This document shows positions 1 through 7,573 of a stretch of DNA of 64,000 nt, piece after piece. Under the pieces are notes generated by a model. It searched no databases, had not been told where the DNA came from, and saw only the letters and a list, made by a program, of their open reading frames with translations. This DNA is from Flagellimonas oceani (GTDB lineage Bacteria; Bacteroidota; Bacteroidia; Flavobacteriales; Flavobacteriaceae). The stretch lies in contig NZ_CP049616.1 of assembly GCF_011068285.1 (NCBI RefSeq), forward strand, positions 3,430,001 to 3,494,000. The letters run 5' to 3'. The translations under genes and the position numbers were made by a program. The first letter of the stretch is position 1. Every line of letters starts with the position of its first letter.

Positions 1-1044
1 AAATTTAAGGAAGAAGAGCGGTTAAAAATGGAAATTTGGGCAACGGCCCAATTGGAGCTGATCCAATCCTCCGTAGATCAGGAACTGGGGAACCTCACCC
101 TTAAAGTACTGGGCAACAACACCTCTACCCCAATGATCTTGGTAAACGAAGAGGGATCGTACAAGACCCATAACATTCCCGAAGAAAAGGTGGCCGACAG
201 TGTATATATCCAGAAAAAGATAGCTCAGTTCAGAAACGAGAACGAACCGATACAGATCATTCAAGAAGATGAGTTGCTCGAAACTTTGTACTACGGGAAT
301 TCGGAGGTGCTCAACAAGCTGAAGTATTACCCACTGGCCCTTTTGTTGATCATTTTTTTGTTCGGTGCGGTGATCTTCTTTTTCTTCCGTACCAACAAGG
401 CCTCGGAACAGAACAAGCTTTGGGCGGGGATGGCCAAGGAAACGGCGCATCAAATCGGGACCCCCCTTACATCGTTGTTGGGTTGGAACGAACTCTTGAA
501 GTCCGAGGACATCAATCCCGAAGTGACCCAAGAGATTGCAAAGGACATTGACCGGTTGGAAACCATTACGGAGCGTTTTTCCAAAATCGGTTCCGTTCCA
601 GAACTACGCGTACACGATATTGTTACAGAGACCAAAAAAGCATACGACTATCTAAAACAACGCAGTTCCAAACTGGTCCATTTTTCCTTTAGTTCCGATG
701 TGGATGGGGCCAATGTGCTCATGAATCCGCCTTTGTACAACTGGAGTATCGAGAACTTGGTAAAAAACGGCATCGATGCCATGAAAGGAAAGGGCAATAT
801 TGCCATACAAATTGAAAAGAAAGGCCAGAACATCCATATTTTGGTATCAGATACGGGCCATGGGATTCCAAAAAGCGACTTCCAGAACATTTTTAACCCA
901 GGTGTCACCTCTAAGCAAAGAGGCTGGGGATTAGGCCTTTCGTTAGTAAAAAGAATTGTTGAAGAGTACCATAAAGGAAAAATTAAAGTATTTTCGTCCA
1001 GTAGAGAAGGAACTATCATGCAAATTACGCTGCGAGCACTATAA
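1..1044 (+). CDS. Sensor histidine kinase, 5' end outside window
   Basis: The frame is open at base 1 and continues upstream of the Met codon at 28, so the N-terminus is outside the window. About 347 residues are visible: a soluble segment (probably the end of a sensory domain), one strongly hydrophobic membrane segment encoded at about 325-385, then a kinase core. The H box AKETAHQIGTPL carries the phospho-accepting His. The N box is ENLVKNGIDAM and the ATP-binding G boxes are DTGHGIP and GWGLGLSL, so the enzyme looks intact. The MAKETAHQIGTP form of the H box is, to my knowledge, common in Bacteroidota kinases. No response regulator lies beside it. The stop is 9 bases before the next gene, so the two are probably co-transcribed. 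The signal sensed is unknown. Confidence 0.93.
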   Translation, partial: KFKEEERLKMEIWATAQLELIQSSVDQELGNLTLKVLGNNTSTPMILVNEEGSYKTHNIPEEKVADSVYIQKKIAQFRNENEPIQIIQEDELLETLYYGNSEVLNKLKYYPLALLLIIFLFGAVIFFFFRTNKASEQNKLWAGMAKETAHQIGTPLTSLLGWNELLKSEDINPEVTQEIAKDIDRLETITERFSKIGSVPELRVHDIVTETKKAYDYLKQRSSKLVHFSFSSDVDGANVLMNPPLYNWSIENLVKNGIDAMKGKGNIAIQIEKKGQNIHILVSDTGHGIPKSDFQNIFNPGVTSKQRGWGLGLSLVKRIVEEYHKGKIKVFSSSREGTIMQITLRAL

Positions 1045-1053
1045 ATTGAAATT

Positions 1054-1398
1054 ATGGCCAAAGAAAAGCAACTCGTAATACAAGAAGCTGATATCACCAA
1101 CAATTGCCCCAAATGTTTTAATCAGGAACTTACGATTACGTTTTACCAGAAACACACCTTTAACGCACTTTATCATAGAACTACCGGTGTTGTCACCAAC
1201 GAGATCAAATGCAAAAAATGCAATTCCACCATATACCCTGTGGACTGGACACCGGATATTGAGCGTGTTTATGAATACTACAACAAACTGGTAAAACCGG
1301 ATAGGCCCGCTGTACGCTTTACCATGCTGTTTTTTACCATTTTAATTTTGATGTTATGCCTTGCGGCGGCAGGTGTGTACTTTTATTTAGAAGGCTAA
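1054..1398 (+). CDS. Zinc-ribbon protein with C-terminal membrane anchor (hypothetical)
   Basis: A 114-residue protein of unrecognised family. Two Cys pairs, CPKC near residue 15 and CKKC near residue 50, form a likely zinc ribbon. The last 25 residues are a single hydrophobic segment (MLFFTILILMLCLAAAG) that should anchor it in the inner membrane with the ribbon in the cytoplasm. It starts 9 bases after the histidine kinase and probably shares its transcript, so a role in the same signalling pathway is possible but unproven. Its end overlaps the end of the convergent HIT gene by 4 bases. Confidence 0.8.
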   Translation: MAKEKQLVIQEADITNNCPKCFNQELTITFYQKHTFNALYHRTTGVVTNEIKCKKCNSTIYPVDWTPDIERVYEYYNKLVKPDRPAVRFTMLFFTILILMLCLAAAGVYFYLEG

Positions 1399-1784
1399 AG
1401 GTTTGACCTGATGGCCCTTGCCACCTCCTCAAATTCTTTTTGGGTAAATTCTTCCTTATGCTGAAAAGTGGCGTTTGCCATACTTTGGAGCGGGATAAGG
1501 TGCACATGCACATGGGGCACTTCCAACCCGATCACCGACATTCCCACCCGCTTACAGGGCACGGCCTTTTGAATGGCGATACCCACCTTTCTTGAAAATG
1601 CCATTAACTTGGTGTAGGATTCCTCATCAAGGTCCAAGATTTTGTCCACTTCCTTTTTGGGAACACATAAAGTATGTCCCTTGGCGTTGGGGTTGATGTC
1701 CAAAAAAGCATAATTATCATCATCTTCGGCAATTTTATAAGAAGGTATTTCCCCGCTGATGATCTTGGTAAAGATACTGGCCAT
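1395..1784 (-). CDS. HIT family (histidine triad) nucleotide-binding protein
   Basis: A 129-residue protein with the diagnostic triad HVHVHLIPL near residues 91-99 and the typical opening SIFTKIISGEIPSYKI. The length fits single-domain HIT proteins of the Hint/HinT branch, which hydrolyse nucleoside phosphoramidates and related adenylated molecules in the cytoplasm; the exact substrate cannot be read from sequence. It lies downstream of greA on the same strand, but a strong terminator separates the two, so it probably has its own weak promoter or depends on read-through. The start at 1784 is preferred over longer frames because it begins the conserved domain. Confidence 0.95.
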   Translation of the reverse strand: MASIFTKIISGEIPSYKIAEDDDNYAFLDINPNAKGHTLCVPKKEVDKILDLDEESYTKLMAFSRKVGIAIQKAVPCKRVGMSVIGLEVPHVHVHLIPLQSMANATFQHKEEFTQKEFEEVARAIRSNL

Positions 1785-1800
1785 TTTGATTCAGTTTTAA

Positions 1801-1832
1801 AATAAAAAATCCCGTTTAACAACGGGATTAAA
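1801..1832 (-). terminator. Rho-independent terminator after greA
   Basis: On the minus strand the stem ATCCCGTT/AACGGGAT closes a short loop and is followed by a run of six T. It lies 20 bases past the greA stop codon. Confidence 0.85.
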
Positions 1833-1852
1833 TATAACCAATAAAGCGGCTC

Positions 1853-2329
1853 TTACTCTCTTGTAATCTCTAAAATTTCGAATTTCAAGGTTCCGTTCGG
1901 CACCTTGATCTCTGCCACGTCGCCCACTTTTTTACCCAACAATCCTTTTCCAATGGGAGATGTAACGGAAATTTTACCTGTTTTTAGATCCGCTTCGCTC
2001 TCTGCCACCAAAGTATACTTCATCTCCATGCCGTTGGTTTGGTTTTTGAGCTTCACCGTCGATAGCACCAATATTTTGGAGTTGTCCAACTGGGATTCAT
2101 CGATCAAACGGGCATTGGCCAAGGTCTCTTCCATTTTGGAAATCTTCATTTCCAAAAGGCCCTGGGCTTCTTTGGCGGCATCATATTCCGCGTTTTCGGA
2201 AAGATCTCCTTTATCCCTTGCTTCTGCAATGGCCTGAGAGGCTTTGGGACGTTCCACATCTTTTAAGTGGTTCAGTTCGTCCCTCAATTTCTTTAATCCT
2301 TCGGGTGTATAGTATGAAACTTTGCTCAT
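1853..2329 (-). CDS. greA: Transcription elongation factor GreA
   Basis: The 158-residue product begins MSKVSYYTPEGLKKL and has the GreA coiled-coil N-domain (ELNHLKDVERPKASQ, then EARDKGDLSENAEYDAAKE, with the acidic tip D/E residues) followed by the FKBP-like C-domain (SPIGKGLLGKKVGD). GreA binds the RNA polymerase secondary channel and stimulates cleavage of backtracked RNA. A longer frame starting at 2383 exists, but the Met at 2329 matches the family start. The gene has a terminator downstream and, about 80 bases upstream, a promoter followed at once by a terminator-like hairpin, which suggests attenuation of its own mRNA. Confidence 0.97.
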   Translation of the reverse strand: MSKVSYYTPEGLKKLRDELNHLKDVERPKASQAIAEARDKGDLSENAEYDAAKEAQGLLEMKISKMEETLANARLIDESQLDNSKILVLSTVKLKNQTNGMEMKYTLVAESEADLKTGKISVTSPIGKGLLGKKVGDVAEIKVPNGTLKFEILEITRE

Positions 2330-2404
2330 AACGTTAATTTTTAATACAAAGAGGCATTGAAGAAAATCAAAAAATTTCCCCAATGTACTCTTCCTCTACA
2401 AATA

Positions 2405-2454
2405 CAAAAAATCCTCAACGATGCCCATGACCTGCATGGTTTTTGCGAGGATTT
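2405..2454 (-). promoter_or_regulatory. Terminator-like hairpin in the greA leader (possible attenuator or small RNA)
   Basis: On the minus strand AAATCCTC (2447-2454) pairs perfectly with GAGGATTT (2409-2416). A nested CCATG/CATGG helix (2425-2429 with 2435-2439) sits inside, and a run of six T follows the outer stem. The hairpin begins only a few bases after the -7 box at 2459-2466, so the predicted RNA would be a leader of about 50 nt that folds completely and ends in U residues, about 75 nt before the greA start codon. No other minus-strand gene lies upstream for it to terminate. Confidence 0.6.
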
Positions 2455-2458
2455 AACG

Positions 2459-2466
2459 CAAATATA
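2459..2466 (-). promoter_or_regulatory. Bacteroidota -7 box TATATTTG for the greA leader
   Basis: Exact match to TAnnTTTG on the minus strand. No convincing -33 TTG is seen at the usual spacing. Transcription would start just before the leader hairpin. Confidence 0.5.
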
Positions 2467-2515
2467 GAGAATTTTTGATCAACTTTGTCGCCATAATCCA
2501 CTGAAACAATCTAAC

Positions 2516-2953
2516 ATGAAGCACTTCTGGGGCGTCGTTCTTTTGGCACTTATTTTATCCTGCAGCTCGGATAGCACCAACAGAAATCCATATTTACAAG
2601 AGGTACGGTTTCGTTTTGAATTGAACCTAAATCTCCCGCTCTACAATGACCTCAACAACATTGGAAACCCTGTTTATGTGGGCAACAATGGCGTGGGAAC
2701 CCGTGGTGCATTTGTTATCAAATCCAGCTTGGATACCTATTATGCTTTTGAGGCGAGTTGCCCCAACCATGCACCAAACGAATGCTCTACCATGACTATC
2801 GAGGGGCAAAACGCAGTTTGCGGTTGTGAAGGCTACACCTACAATCTTTTTACGGGACAGCAATTGGACAGGCCCGATGATGGAAACCGGTACTACGATT
2901 TACTTTTTTACAGGGCTACACAAAGTGGGAATGTTGTGATAATCTCGAACTAA
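2516..2953 (+). CDS. Rieske-like fold lipoprotein
   Basis: A 145-residue lipoprotein: the signal peptide ends in the lipobox LILSCSSD, placing Cys16 as the lipid-bearing residue. The C-terminal half resembles a Rieske [2Fe-2S] domain, with a first loop CPNHAPNEC and a second loop CGCEGYTYN. A canonical Rieske second loop is CPCHG; here the cluster-binding His is replaced by Glu, so a normal cluster looks unlikely unless Glu is a ligand. It sits 9 bases before the aldo/keto reductase and probably forms an operon with it. Function unknown; the fold assignment is moderately secure. Confidence 0.8.
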   Translation: MKHFWGVVLLALILSCSSDSTNRNPYLQEVRFRFELNLNLPLYNDLNNIGNPVYVGNNGVGTRGAFVIKSSLDTYYAFEASCPNHAPNECSTMTIEGQNAVCGCEGYTYNLFTGQQLDRPDDGNRYYDLLFYRATQSGNVVIISN

Positions 2954-2962
2954 ATTTTAAGG

Positions 2963-3949
2963 ATGAAATATAGAAGACTGGGCAAAACAGGCATCAATGT
3001 CTCCGAAATCTCTCTGGGCACATGGCAGGTAGGAGGAAAATGGGGCTCTGGTTTTGATGATGCCCTAGCCGAAAAGATAATAAACGAAGCCATAGATGCG
3101 GGGGTAAACTTTATAGACACCGCAGATGTTTATGAGGCCGGTGCTAGTGAAGCTGCAGTGGGCCGAGTGGTAAAATCCAGATCGGAAGAAGTTTTTGTGG
3201 CCACTAAATGTGGCAGGCAAATAAATCCCCATGTTAACGAAGGCTATACTGTGGACGTACTCCGAAAATATGTGGAGGACAGTTTAAAAAATACTGGGAT
3301 GGATTGTTTGGATTTAATCCAACTACATTGCCCGCCCACCGAAGTTTTTTATAGGCCTGAAATTTTTGAACTGTTCGACCGATTAAGGGAAGAGGGTAAA
3401 ATAAAGAACCTTGGTGTTAGTATAGAAAAGGTAGAGGAAGGCCTAAAGGCGATGGAATACCCAAATGTAAGCACGGTTCAAATTATCTTCAATATGTTCC
3501 GGCAGCGTCCTTCGGAATTGTTTTTTGAAAAAGTACAGAAGAAGGATATCGGTGTAATCGTCCGCGTGCCTTTGGCCAGTGGACTACTTACCGGGAAATT
3601 TTCTTCGGACTCCACTTTTGACGAAGAAGACCACAGGAAGTTTAACAGAGATGGTGCAGCTTTTGATAAAGGAGAAACCTTTAGCGGTGTCCCTTTTGAA
3701 GTAGGATTACAAGCTGTTGAAGAACTCAAAAAAGTATTTCCCGAAAGAAAAAACCTAGCACCCATGGCTCTACGATGGATATTGGATTTCCCCGAGGTCA
3801 GTTGTATTATTCCAGGGGCATCAAAAGAAGAACACCTGAAAAGCAATCTTGAAGCGGTGAAATTACCCTCGCTCACAAAAGAGGAAAAAGCAGCTGTAAA
3901 CCAAATATACCACGAATACATAAAAAAACACGTGCACCAACTTTGGTAA
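2963..3949 (+). CDS. Aldo/keto reductase
   Basis: The 328-residue protein has the AKR signature: the start RRLGKTGINVSEISLGTW, NFIDTADVYEAG with the catalytic Asp and Tyr, VATKCG with the catalytic Lys, and LIQLHCPP with the active-site His. The NADPH-binding end IIPGASKEEHLKSN is also present. These cytoplasmic TIM-barrel enzymes reduce aldehydes and ketones; the opening and length match the broad oxidoreductase branch found with sugar metabolism. The convergent neighbour is a Gfo/Idh oxidoreductase whose stop is only 5 bases away. The natural substrate is not predictable. Confidence 0.95.
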   Translation: MKYRRLGKTGINVSEISLGTWQVGGKWGSGFDDALAEKIINEAIDAGVNFIDTADVYEAGASEAAVGRVVKSRSEEVFVATKCGRQINPHVNEGYTVDVLRKYVEDSLKNTGMDCLDLIQLHCPPTEVFYRPEIFELFDRLREEGKIKNLGVSIEKVEEGLKAMEYPNVSTVQIIFNMFRQRPSELFFEKVQKKDIGVIVRVPLASGLLTGKFSSDSTFDEEDHRKFNRDGAAFDKGETFSGVPFEVGLQAVEELKKVFPERKNLAPMALRWILDFPEVSCIIPGASKEEHLKSNLEAVKLPSLTKEEKAAVNQIYHEYIKKHVHQLW

Positions 3950-3953
3950 TAGA

Positions 3954-4955
3954 TCAGAGTTTTCCCAAAATTTCTTCCATTACCCAACTGGTATGCAGAC
4001 CGGTCGTTCCAGTTGAGGGATGCCTTCCTTGTCCTTGAAGATGATTTTTTATATTCTCTACATGGAACTCTTGAATGTGTTCTGGGTGCGGAATATTCAA
4101 AATTTGATGCCCCAAAGCATTTTGAAGCTCAACGGGTGCTTCGTCCAAAACGGCAAAACGAATGCTTCCCTTGGAACCCATAATTTCGACCTTATCGGTT
4201 CGGTGGTACGTTCCAAAGTTCCAGTTGCCTGTTCCTGTAATCCCTCCCTCGTGTATCCAATTTGCCGTTATGGCATCAAAAGCGGAATACAATCCAATTT
4301 GGTTCGTGCAAAAACCATTGGCCTCTTCAATATCACCCAATAAAAAGGTGAACAAGTCCAACCCATGACTGGCCAAATCATCAAAATATCCGCCACGGGC
4401 AATTGCCGCATCGGTTCTCCAGTTATATGCTTTGCTTAGATCAATATCACTTGGCGGTTTGGTCTTTTGCCAGTGAATATGTCTCACTTCACCTATTTGC
4501 CCACCATCCAACCATTCTTTGATTTTAAGAAATCTGGGCAGTGAACGGCGGTAGTACGCTATAAAAAGCGGTATTCCTTTATCCACGAAGGCATTATAAA
4601 TGGCCAAACTATCTTTGTAGGTAGGCGCCATGGGTTTTTCCACACAACAGGGTTTTCCGGCTGCGGCCACTTTTAATGCATACAATTTATGGGTATCGGG
4701 CGGCGTGGCAATATATACGGCATCAACCTTTGGGTTGTTGATCAGCTCATCGGCATTGGTGGTCCAATTGGGTATATGATGTCTTTTGGCATAATCTTCA
4801 ACCTTTTTAGGGTTTCTCCGCATTACCATGGCCACTTCAAAACCTGAGGTCGTTTTAAAGGCTGGCACGCTTTTTTTTTCGGTAACGGCGCCACAACCGA
4901 TCACTCCCCAACGAAGGGGTTTTTCTGCTGAAAAATTAAAACGGGATTCTGTCAT
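3954..4955 (-). CDS. Gfo/Idh/MocA family oxidoreductase
   Basis: The 333-residue protein has an N-terminal Rossmann fold (WGVIGCGAVTEKK) and the family motif CVEKPMAPT carrying the conserved Glu-Lys-Pro. The C-terminal half forms the mixed alpha/beta substrate domain, with GGYFDDLASHGLDL supplying the Asp and His of the active-site region. Members oxidise or reduce sugars, inositols and related compounds with NAD(P). The start at 4955 gives MTESRFNFS. That ATG lies in the loop of a perfect 13-bp inverted repeat whose second arm encodes residues 2-5, so translation may be controlled by RNA structure. Substrate unknown. Confidence 0.93.
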   Translation of the reverse strand: MTESRFNFSAEKPLRWGVIGCGAVTEKKSVPAFKTTSGFEVAMVMRRNPKKVEDYAKRHHIPNWTTNADELINNPKVDAVYIATPPDTHKLYALKVAAAGKPCCVEKPMAPTYKDSLAIYNAFVDKGIPLFIAYYRRSLPRFLKIKEWLDGGQIGEVRHIHWQKTKPPSDIDLSKAYNWRTDAAIARGGYFDDLASHGLDLFTFLLGDIEEANGFCTNQIGLYSAFDAITANWIHEGGITGTGNWNFGTYHRTDKVEIMGSKGSIRFAVLDEAPVELQNALGHQILNIPHPEHIQEFHVENIKNHLQGQGRHPSTGTTGLHTSWVMEEILGKL

Positions 4956-4981
4956 TACGGTTAAAATTACAGAATCCCGTT
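4940..4981 (-). promoter_or_regulatory. 13-bp perfect inverted repeat around the Gfo/Idh start codon
   Basis: AACGGGATTCTGT at 4940-4952 is the exact reverse complement of ACAGAATCCCGTT at 4969-4981, with 16 bases between. The start codon (4953-4955) is the last triplet of the loop in the mRNA. It could be an mRNA hairpin or a DNA operator. Confidence 0.6.
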
Positions 4982-4999
4982 CAAAACCATTACATAAAG

Positions 5000-5043
5000 C
5001 AGTTCTCGATACAAAATCCTTTCTGGATTTTACTCGAACTGAC
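5000..5043. repeat. REP-like dispersed hairpin repeat, copy A
   Basis: The minus-strand reading starts GTCAGTTCGAGTAAAATCC and ends GGATTTTGTATCGAGAACTG. AAAATCC/GGATTTT forms the central stem with the CAGTTC/GAACTG ends pairing outside. It abuts the stop codon of the TonB receptor at 5043-5045. Copy B is at 19396-19441. Confidence 0.65.
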
Positions 5044-7298
5044 TAAAAATTGAGTGTTGCCCCTAACAGAAAGTTGATTCCTGCCTGCGGGTAATAAAAG
5101 GCTTCTTCAACAGTGGTGATGGTTCCCGGATTGGAAAAGTCATCATCAAAAGTGTAAAAATATCCGTTGGAGACAATATCGGCATCGAAAATATTGTTCA
5201 CCAAACCGGAAATTTCAATGCTCTTTATAAAAGAATCCATGTTGATGGTATACTGGATATTGAAATCAGTTTGGGTATAGCTGTCCAAAACCGAAGTCTC
5301 TGAATCTATGTTGCCCATATACTGTTTGCCCACAAATTTTGACAGCAACGAAACCTGAAAGTCAGTACTGGGCTGATAGGTAATAATATTGCCGGCAATC
5401 AATTTTGGAGAGAAGGCAATGTTCGTATTTCCCAAGTTTTGAAGTTCCCCATCCTGCTCAAAGAAATAATCAAGGTTCCTGTTATCGCTCAAAGCTATGT
5501 TCGGTCTCCATGTAAACGAATCGGAGAGGCTTACATTTGCATCAATTTCGAGTCCCAAACGGTAACTGTCACCGACGTTAGACCTCAACGGGGCTCCTAC
5601 ATCGTTCAATTCGCCCGTAAGTACCAATTGATCTTTGTATCGCATATAGTACACATTGGTGTTCAATTGGAAACTTGGCGAAACATACCTCCACCCCAGC
5701 TCAAAATCGTTGAGTTTCTCGGGTTTTGGGCTTCCGCTCTCGTAATCGTTACGGTTGGGCTCCCTATTGGCACGGGCATACGAGAAATAAAAATTATTGT
5801 TTTGGTTCAAATCGAAGGTAACCCCTGCCTTTGGATTGAAAAAATTGAAGGTATCGTCCACCAGACCCGTATCCTCCCCATTGGCCTGATAACTTACCGT
5901 ACGATATTGCACATCGCCAAATAGGGACCACTGGTCCGTTAGTTCAAAATTGGCCTTGGTATAAGCATTAAAGTCCGTTTTGGTGGAATTATCGTCGTAA
6001 TACCTATCCCGTATTTCACTGTCGCTGGCATATTCGGCCCAAATGATCTCGCCAAAGTGATCACCTTTGTACTCGTTATAGCCACCTCCCATGATGAGTT
6101 CGAGCTTGTCGCTATTATAGGTGGCGGAAAATACCGTTCCATAAAAATCGTTGTCCAACCAACGGCGGCGGATCAAATCGGTGTTCTCTACCAATTCACC
6201 ATTCACGGTGATAGGCTCCAGACCATAGGTTACAAAATCGTCATCTTCCCTGTACTGTTCAAAAAAGCCCCGGCCTCTTGTATAGTGCACGGCCAAATGG
6301 GTCTCCCAAGCCGGGTTCCAAGTCTCGTACCAGTGCAACTGAAAGTGATCCTGCTTGTAGTTATCCACTTCATTTTCGTAGTATTGGGTGTCTCCGTTAT
6401 CATCGGTATATTCCCCGGCCGAGTTGTAGGTACGGTTATCTTGATCTTGCAGCTGTTCTGCGGATATTCCGTTCCATGCTTGGTAGGTAACTTCATGTCC
6501 TCCAAAAAGCAGCGCTTTTACCAAGGTGTTATCATCCTTGTAGGTTCCCTGTAGAAAATAGCCTTCCAATTCGGATGCTGCCCTATCCACATAACCTTCA
6601 GAAGTTACCCTGGAAAGTCTCCCTGAAAATTCAAAGTGGTCGTTCATCAACCCTGTACTGAACTTTACGTTGTTCCGCAAGGTGTTAAAACTTCCGACAG
6701 ATGATGAAATCCTGGCATACGCTTCATTGGAAAAAGCATCGGTAAGCATATTTAAACTTGCTCCGAAGGCCCCTGCTCCGTTGGTGGAAGTTCCCACGCC
6801 GCGCTGCAACTGCAAACTTTGGGTAGAGGTGGCAAAATCGGGCATGTTCACCCAGAAAGTACCGTGCGATTCCGCATCGTTGTACGGAATACCGTTAATG
6901 GTTACGTTGACCCGGGTCGCGTCGCTACCACGAACACGCATGCTCGTATAGCCTATACCTGCCCCAGCATCGGACGTAGTGACCACGGCAGGCATAAAAT
7001 TCATCAGAATAGGGATGTCCTGCCCTAGGTTTCGAGGGGCCAGTTCCACTTTGTCCAGATCGGAAAAAGTAATCGGGAAATCCTTGGTGATCCTTACCGA
7101 CTGAACAAGGACCTCATCCAGCACAACTTCTTTTCCCTCGAGACTATCGATAGGTTCTTCTTGGGCACTCATGCTAAATGCCAATCCTAAGCAGGCAGTG
7201 CCCGCAAATAAGGTTTTGATGCGATGTCCCTTGCTTTTTTGTGACGGTCGCAATGAGCCGGAACAGGCTCTTTTTTGAATAATTGAATAGAGTTTCAT
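5043..7298 (-). CDS. TonB-dependent outer-membrane receptor, TPP-riboswitch controlled (probable thiamine-related uptake)
   Basis: The 751-residue protein has an N-terminal signal sequence with an unusually long basic n-region (about 28 residues) before the hydrophobic core LFAGTACLGLAFSMSAQ. A TonB box-like segment VVLDEVLVQS follows, then the plug domain with SMRVRGSDATRVNV and NGAGAFGASLNML. The rest is a beta-barrel ending in the aromatic terminus LLGATLNF. It lacks the carboxypeptidase-like extension seen on the other large receptors here. A TPP riboswitch lies in its leader, so by established riboswitch logic it should import thiamine, its phosphates or a precursor. The start codon is buried in a hairpin. 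No direct partner gene follows; the likely inner-membrane partner is the PnuC-type gene at 14485-15120. Confidence 0.93.
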   Translation of the reverse strand: MKLYSIIQKRACSGSLRPSQKSKGHRIKTLFAGTACLGLAFSMSAQEEPIDSLEGKEVVLDEVLVQSVRITKDFPITFSDLDKVELAPRNLGQDIPILMNFMPAVVTTSDAGAGIGYTSMRVRGSDATRVNVTINGIPYNDAESHGTFWVNMPDFATSTQSLQLQRGVGTSTNGAGAFGASLNMLTDAFSNEAYARISSSVGSFNTLRNNVKFSTGLMNDHFEFSGRLSRVTSEGYVDRAASELEGYFLQGTYKDDNTLVKALLFGGHEVTYQAWNGISAEQLQDQDNRTYNSAGEYTDDNGDTQYYENEVDNYKQDHFQLHWYETWNPAWETHLAVHYTRGRGFFEQYREDDDFVTYGLEPITVNGELVENTDLIRRRWLDNDFYGTVFSATYNSDKLELIMGGGYNEYKGDHFGEIIWAEYASDSEIRDRYYDDNSTKTDFNAYTKANFELTDQWSLFGDVQYRTVSYQANGEDTGLVDDTFNFFNPKAGVTFDLNQNNNFYFSYARANREPNRNDYESGSPKPEKLNDFELGWRYVSPSFQLNTNVYYMRYKDQLVLTGELNDVGAPLRSNVGDSYRLGLEIDANVSLSDSFTWRPNIALSDNRNLDYFFEQDGELQNLGNTNIAFSPKLIAGNIITYQPSTDFQVSLLSKFVGKQYMGNIDSETSVLDSYTQTDFNIQYTINMDSFIKSIEISGLVNNIFDADIVSNGYFYTFDDDFSNPGTITTVEEAFYYPQAGINFLLGATLNF

Positions 7299-7317
7299 TC
7301 GTAAAAATGTTACGAAT
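7297..7317 (-). promoter_or_regulatory. Start-codon hairpin of the TPP-controlled receptor
   Basis: ATTCGTAA (7310-7317 on the minus strand) pairs perfectly with TTACGAAT (7297-7304) around a five-base loop. The first two bases of the receptor ATG lie in the 3' arm, so the start codon is base-paired when the hairpin forms. It is a candidate translational expression platform for the upstream riboswitch. Confidence 0.55.
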
Positions 7318-7389
7318 AAAAGGGGTCATTATTCTTTGTTAATAATTGATTGTTGTTTCCAAAAGAAACATAGAAATTCCAAGATGCGG

Positions 7390-7476
7390 CGAGCGCATTC
7401 CCTTGGCAGCATTACCCGCCCAGGTTCATTGGGTATAATCTCAGCCTTTTTATAAAGCACCCCTTTGAGATGCGGC
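7390..7476 (-). promoter_or_regulatory. TPP riboswitch (THI element)
   Basis: The minus strand carries the conserved THI blocks in order: GGGGTGCT, GGCTGAGA, ACCC, GAACCTG, GGGTAATGC and AGGGAATGCG. The P1 helix is CGCAT (7470-7474) with ATGCG (7394-7398). The 3' half of P1 can also pair with a second CGCAT just downstream (about 7384-7388), giving a competing hairpin ATGCG-CTCGC-CGCAT. The element is about 90 nt upstream of the receptor start codon. These blocks are established markers of TPP-binding RNA. Confidence 0.93.
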
Positions 7477-7483
7477 AAATGTA
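7476..7483 (-). promoter_or_regulatory. -7 box TACATTTG for the riboswitch transcript
   Basis: Exact TAnnTTTG match directly upstream of the riboswitch P1 strand, so transcription would begin at or just inside the aptamer. The -33 element is poor. Confidence 0.45.
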
Positions 7484-7573
7484 AGATGCGTATATTGATT
7501 TTCATAAAAAACATCTTAAAAATTTAACTTTTGCTAACAACCGTGCACCCTAAGTACGAGCGTATATAAGAGT

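Noticed and set aside
7329..7514. 61-residue minus-strand frame over the TPP leader
   Set aside because: It covers the riboswitch, whose conserved blocks explain the sequence; the peptide has no recognisable pattern.
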